Source: an uncultured Ignavibacteriota bacterium (GTDB taxonomy: Bacteria > Bacteroidota > Ignavibacteria > UBA10030 > UBA8401). Taken from it: DNA of 8,915 nt. The DNA lies in assembly GCA_903907305.1 (NCBI GenBank), contig CAIVNT010000461.1:1-8915 (forward strand). The letters are read 5' to 3'. The translations under genes and the position numbers were made by a program. Shown piece by piece: positions 7,103-8,915 of the stretch. Positions within the stretch are counted from its first letter, which is position 1. The number at the start of each line of letters is the position of its first letter. Under the pieces are notes generated by a model that was not told where the DNA came from, made no database searches, and was given only the letters and a program-made list of their open reading frames with translations.

Positions 7103-7622
7103 TTTTAGCCCGTTTGTATTGCTCATGACCTTGTCTCACGGATTCCATTGCAACAACAACATTGTCCCATCCGAAACTTTCCACATGTTTCCCTTCGAGC
7201 AGTTTATAACTGGTGAAGAAATGTTCGATCTCAACAAGCAGATGTTTCGGCACTTCACTCACATCATTAATGTTTCGGTATGTGGGGTCATTGACGGCCA
7301 CAGAGAGCAGTTTATCATCCAATCCTTTTTCGTCTTTCATCCGCAGGATACCGACCGGCTTCACTTCCACGACTACGCCGGTAAAGAGGGGCTGATCGAT
7401 GAAGATAAGGATGTCAAGAGGATCACCGTCGTCCCACAACGTGCTGGGAACGAAACCGTACGCTTCAGGATAGTGCATGGAAGAATATAAAACGCGGTCC
7501 AGTTTGAACACTCCGAGATCCACATCATACTCATATTTATTTCTGCTTCCCTGCGGGATCTCGACCACAGCATTAATCACGCGGGGAAAATCGGTTCCGA
7601 TCGGTAGGTCTTTGAAATTCAT
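7095..7622 (-). CDS. ppa: Inorganic pyrophosphatase, family I (soluble)
   Basis: It hydrolyses pyrophosphate to phosphate in the cytoplasm, pulling biosynthetic reactions such as tRNA charging forward. With ATG at 7622 the protein has 175 residues, the normal bacterial length. The family residues fall at nearly the E. coli numbers: E21, K29, E31, R43, Y51, Y55, D65, D67, D70 ('DDGDPLDIL'), D97, D102, K104 ('KDEKGLDDK'), and Y139-K140. 'EIPQGSRNKYEYD' (21-33) is the substrate-binding signature. A longer reading from TTG at 7634 is possible, but that TTG is part of the GAAGG ribosome binding site for the ATG, so I prefer the ATG. An intrinsic terminator for the previous gene ends about 13 bases before the start codon, so the promoter must overlap the terminator or lie in the end of the lipoprotein gene, or else ppa relies on read-through. 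Confidence 0.97.
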   Translation of the reverse strand: MNFKDLPIGTDFPRVINAVVEIPQGSRNKYEYDVDLGVFKLDRVLYSSMHYPEAYGFVPSTLWDDGDPLDILIFIDQPLFTGVVVEVKPVGILRMKDEKGLDDKLLSVAVNDPTYRNINDVSEVPKHLLVEIEHFFTSYKLLEGKHVESFGWDNVVVAMESVRQGHEQYKRAKKQ

Positions 7623-7627
7623 GGAGG

Positions 7628-7632
7628 CCTTC
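7628..7632 (-). promoter_or_regulatory. Ribosome binding site that fixes the ppa start
   Basis: GAAGG on the minus strand lies five bases before the ATG at 7622. The upstream TTG (7634-7632) shares its last G with this site, so it is unlikely to be the real start. Confidence 0.6.
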
Positions 7633-7635
7633 AAT

Positions 7636-7672
7636 AAAAAAGAATGCCGAAATAGACTTCATTTCGGCATTC
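7636..7672 (-). terminator. Intrinsic terminator after the PsbP-like lipoprotein gene
   Basis: On the minus strand a perfect 12-base stem (GAATGCCGAAAT pairing with ATTTCGGCATTC, at 7672-7661 and 7653-7642) with a 7-base loop is followed directly by six Ts (7641-7636) and then ATT. This is a canonical rho-independent terminator, about 20 bases past the TAA of the lipoprotein gene. It also forms most of the sequence upstream of ppa. Confidence 0.92.
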
Positions 7673-7692
7673 GCAGTGAAAAAAGTTCGGGT

Positions 7693-8766
7693 TTATTTCA
7701 GTTTCAATGAAGCAACAACTTTATCGAATGCCGGTTTGAAATCATTGGTCAGCGGTTTGTACCACGTCACGACCACTTGATAGATCCGTTCACCTTTTGT
7801 GGTGAAGTAGACTGCCCGTTCGATATCTTTGGCAGGAGGAGCGGCAGTAACTACCGTTGCATTTATTCCGTCGATCTTGGTAGACGTTGTTGCTTTCGGT
7901 TTGAACTTCGCCTTATTGTCTTCCATGAATTTCTCGAACTTCACCTCACCTTTATCTGTTTTGGTGGGGAACACATCCAGATCGAGCGTGCAGTCCTGTC
8001 TCAAGCCCTGCAGATGCAGCGTATGAAGTGCTCCGCCTTTCTTCTCTTTCGGCATGGTCACTTCGTAATTATCCGGGTGTTCGAATTCAACAAAATCATT
8101 GCTGAACTTCGTCACTTCGGCGGATGGAAGTGCTGCTGCGTTCGGATCTTTATAGGAGACCTTCGGCTTCGGTAATTTGATCGATTCAACGATCTTATTG
8201 AGCAATGGTTTGTACACATCAAAATATTCATTGAATCCTGAGATCGTCACGGTATAGAAGGCACTGTCATGAGCAACGATGATCTTCTCTCCTTGAAGTG
8301 AAGTCTCTTTACCGACCTTCACTTTAAACGAAAATTTGAATCCGCTCTCTTTGCCGAACGTTGCCGGCTGCTCACCGCCAAGTTTTAACGCGGAGAAGCT
8401 CTCCATGGTCGTCGCTTTATACGCTTCCAGCGTGCCTACATTGATATCGGCGAATTTCTCCGAAGTGATTTCGATCTCCACTCCGCCTTGTTCCGCATTG
8501 ACGGTGGTGCTGCCTTGGGAATACAGTTCATAGAATTTATCTGCAACGGCCTGTGAAGAGGAGATCTTGGTCCGCTTCGGATCGGTAGCGCGCATCCATT
8601 CTTTCGGGTATTGCACCTCCATACCATTGATCGGATCCTGATAGGTATCCCATTCCGCTATGGCCGGAAGTTCGACTTTCTTTTTGCAGGATGTAAGCGA
8701 ACCGGCAAGGACAGCGGCCAGCGCCAACACAAGGACGAACGAAATATGTGAAAACGTTTTTTTCAT
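7693..8766 (-). CDS. Lipoprotein with two tandem PsbP/DcrB-like domains
   Basis: This 357-residue protein has a lipoprotein signal peptide with lipobox 'LTSC' (lipidated C27) followed by 'KKK', so it should be anchored to a membrane on the periplasmic side. Two related domains follow. The first (about 46-197) opens 'NGMEVQYPKEW', contains 'FKFSFKVKVG' and 'AFYTVTISG', and ends 'YKPLLNKIVESIKLPKP'. The second (about 220-357) opens 'NDFVEFEHPDNYEV', contains 'RIYQVVVTWYK', and ends 'FKPAFDKVVASLKLK'. The 'yP..W', 'Y.v' strand and terminal 'f..i..S.K' pattern is that of PsbP/DcrB (DUF1795-like) domains, whose role in non-photosynthetic bacteria is poorly known. There is no enzyme motif. ATG at 8766 has a good AAAGG Shine-Dalgarno (8773-8777). 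It follows a TPR-like gene by 37 bases, probably in one transcript, and ends at a strong terminator. Confidence 0.85.
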   Translation of the reverse strand: MKKTFSHISFVLVLALAAVLAGSLTSCKKKVELPAIAEWDTYQDPINGMEVQYPKEWMRATDPKRTKISSSQAVADKFYELYSQGSTTVNAEQGGVEIEITSEKFADINVGTLEAYKATTMESFSALKLGGEQPATFGKESGFKFSFKVKVGKETSLQGEKIIVAHDSAFYTVTISGFNEYFDVYKPLLNKIVESIKLPKPKVSYKDPNAAALPSAEVTKFSNDFVEFEHPDNYEVTMPKEKKGGALHTLHLQGLRQDCTLDLDVFPTKTDKGEVKFEKFMEDNKAKFKPKATTSTKIDGINATVVTAAPPAKDIERAVYFTTKGERIYQVVVTWYKPLTNDFKPAFDKVVASLKLK

Positions 8767-8804
8767 AGCTCACCTTTATAAGATTGAGTGATGGATGAAG
8801 AGAA

Positions 8805-8915
8805 TTATTGTCCGCAATTCATTTGTCCGGATTCCTTTTTTGCCGCCGCATTCTTCGGATCCAGTTTCAGCACCAATGCATATTCCTGACACGCTTTGGC
8901 TTTTACTTTCTTTGC
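8805..8915 (-). CDS. C-terminal end of a TPR-like protein (5' part beyond window)
   Basis: Thirty-six codons remain before the TAA at 8807-8805. The visible text includes 'ACQEYALVLKLDPKNAAAKK', which is the second helix of a tetratricopeptide repeat with its usual 'L.LDP.N..A' turn, followed by a short polar tail 'ESGQMNCGQ'. TPR units mediate protein contacts, and nothing else can be said of its role. The next gene begins 38 bases downstream with no terminator between them, so the two are probably co-transcribed. Confidence 0.7.
   Translation of the reverse strand, partial: AKKVKAKACQEYALVLKLDPKNAAAKKESGQMNCGQ

Noticed and set aside
7080..7490. Plus-strand open frame of 136 codons opposite ppa
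   Set aside because: It is antisense to conserved pyrophosphatase motifs and has no recognisable domain or ribosome binding site.
7623..7634. Longer ppa reading from TTG at 7634 (four extra residues)
   Set aside because: The TTG overlaps the GAAGG ribosome binding site, and the ATG start puts active-site residues at the usual family positions.
8767..8804. Promoter in the gap before the lipoprotein gene (TATAAA on the minus strand)
   Set aside because: The TATAAA overlaps the start of the Shine-Dalgarno region and has no -35 partner at a proper distance.
1..8915. CRISPR array, transposon ends, tRNA genes or a dedicated novel defence system
   Set aside because: No spaced direct repeats, transposase, tRNA fold or defence-type domains were found; the window is almost fully coding with known or envelope-type families.

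Overview
All recognisable genes in this window lie on the minus strand, so transcription runs from high to low coordinates. The best guess for the source is a member of the Bacteroidota/Chlorobi/Ignavibacteria assemblage, most likely Ignavibacteria-like. The main reason is a secreted protein with a textbook type IX secretion (T9SS) sorting tail, containing the 'NYPNPFNPST' signature typical of that group. A single-chain glycyl-tRNA synthetase, an SPII lipoprotein and weak or absent Shine-Dalgarno sites at internal genes are compatible with this but not diagnostic. No ribosomal RNA or other taxonomic marker is present, so this is inference.

Layout in the direction of transcription. (1) 8915-8805: the 3' end of a TPR-like gene. 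(2) 8766-7693: a lipoprotein with two tandem PsbP/DcrB-like domains, ended by a strong intrinsic terminator at 7672-7636. (3) 7622-7095: inorganic pyrophosphatase, whose ribosome binding site lies directly against that terminator. (4) An 82-base gap with an inverted repeat at its edge but no promoter I can defend. (5) 7012-1: a tightly packed run of eight genes: a T9SS-exported DNRLRE-type surface protein, a GTG-started Rossmann/DUF2520 protein, a PHP-family histidinol-phosphatase, a small unrecognised membrane-anchored protein, glycyl-tRNA synthetase, a CPBP (CAAX-type) membrane protease, an exported TPR protein with an IML2/TTC39-like layout, and a ZIP metal transporter cut by the window edge.

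After a 3-base gap, every junction in the last run is an ATGA or TAATG overlap. Genes at the head of each block have visible Shine-Dalgarno sequences while most overlapped genes do not, which points to translational coupling. Functionally the run is mixed: translation (glyQS), histidine synthesis (PHP phosphatase), membrane proteolysis, metal uptake and cell-surface or periplasmic proteins. I see no phage, transposon, CRISPR, toxin-antitoxin or defence module. The window looks like ordinary chromosomal operon DNA. Its less ordinary points are the hairpin placed against ppa, an altered motif 3 in GlyRS, and several poorly characterised envelope proteins. There is no gene-free stretch longer than 82 bases.
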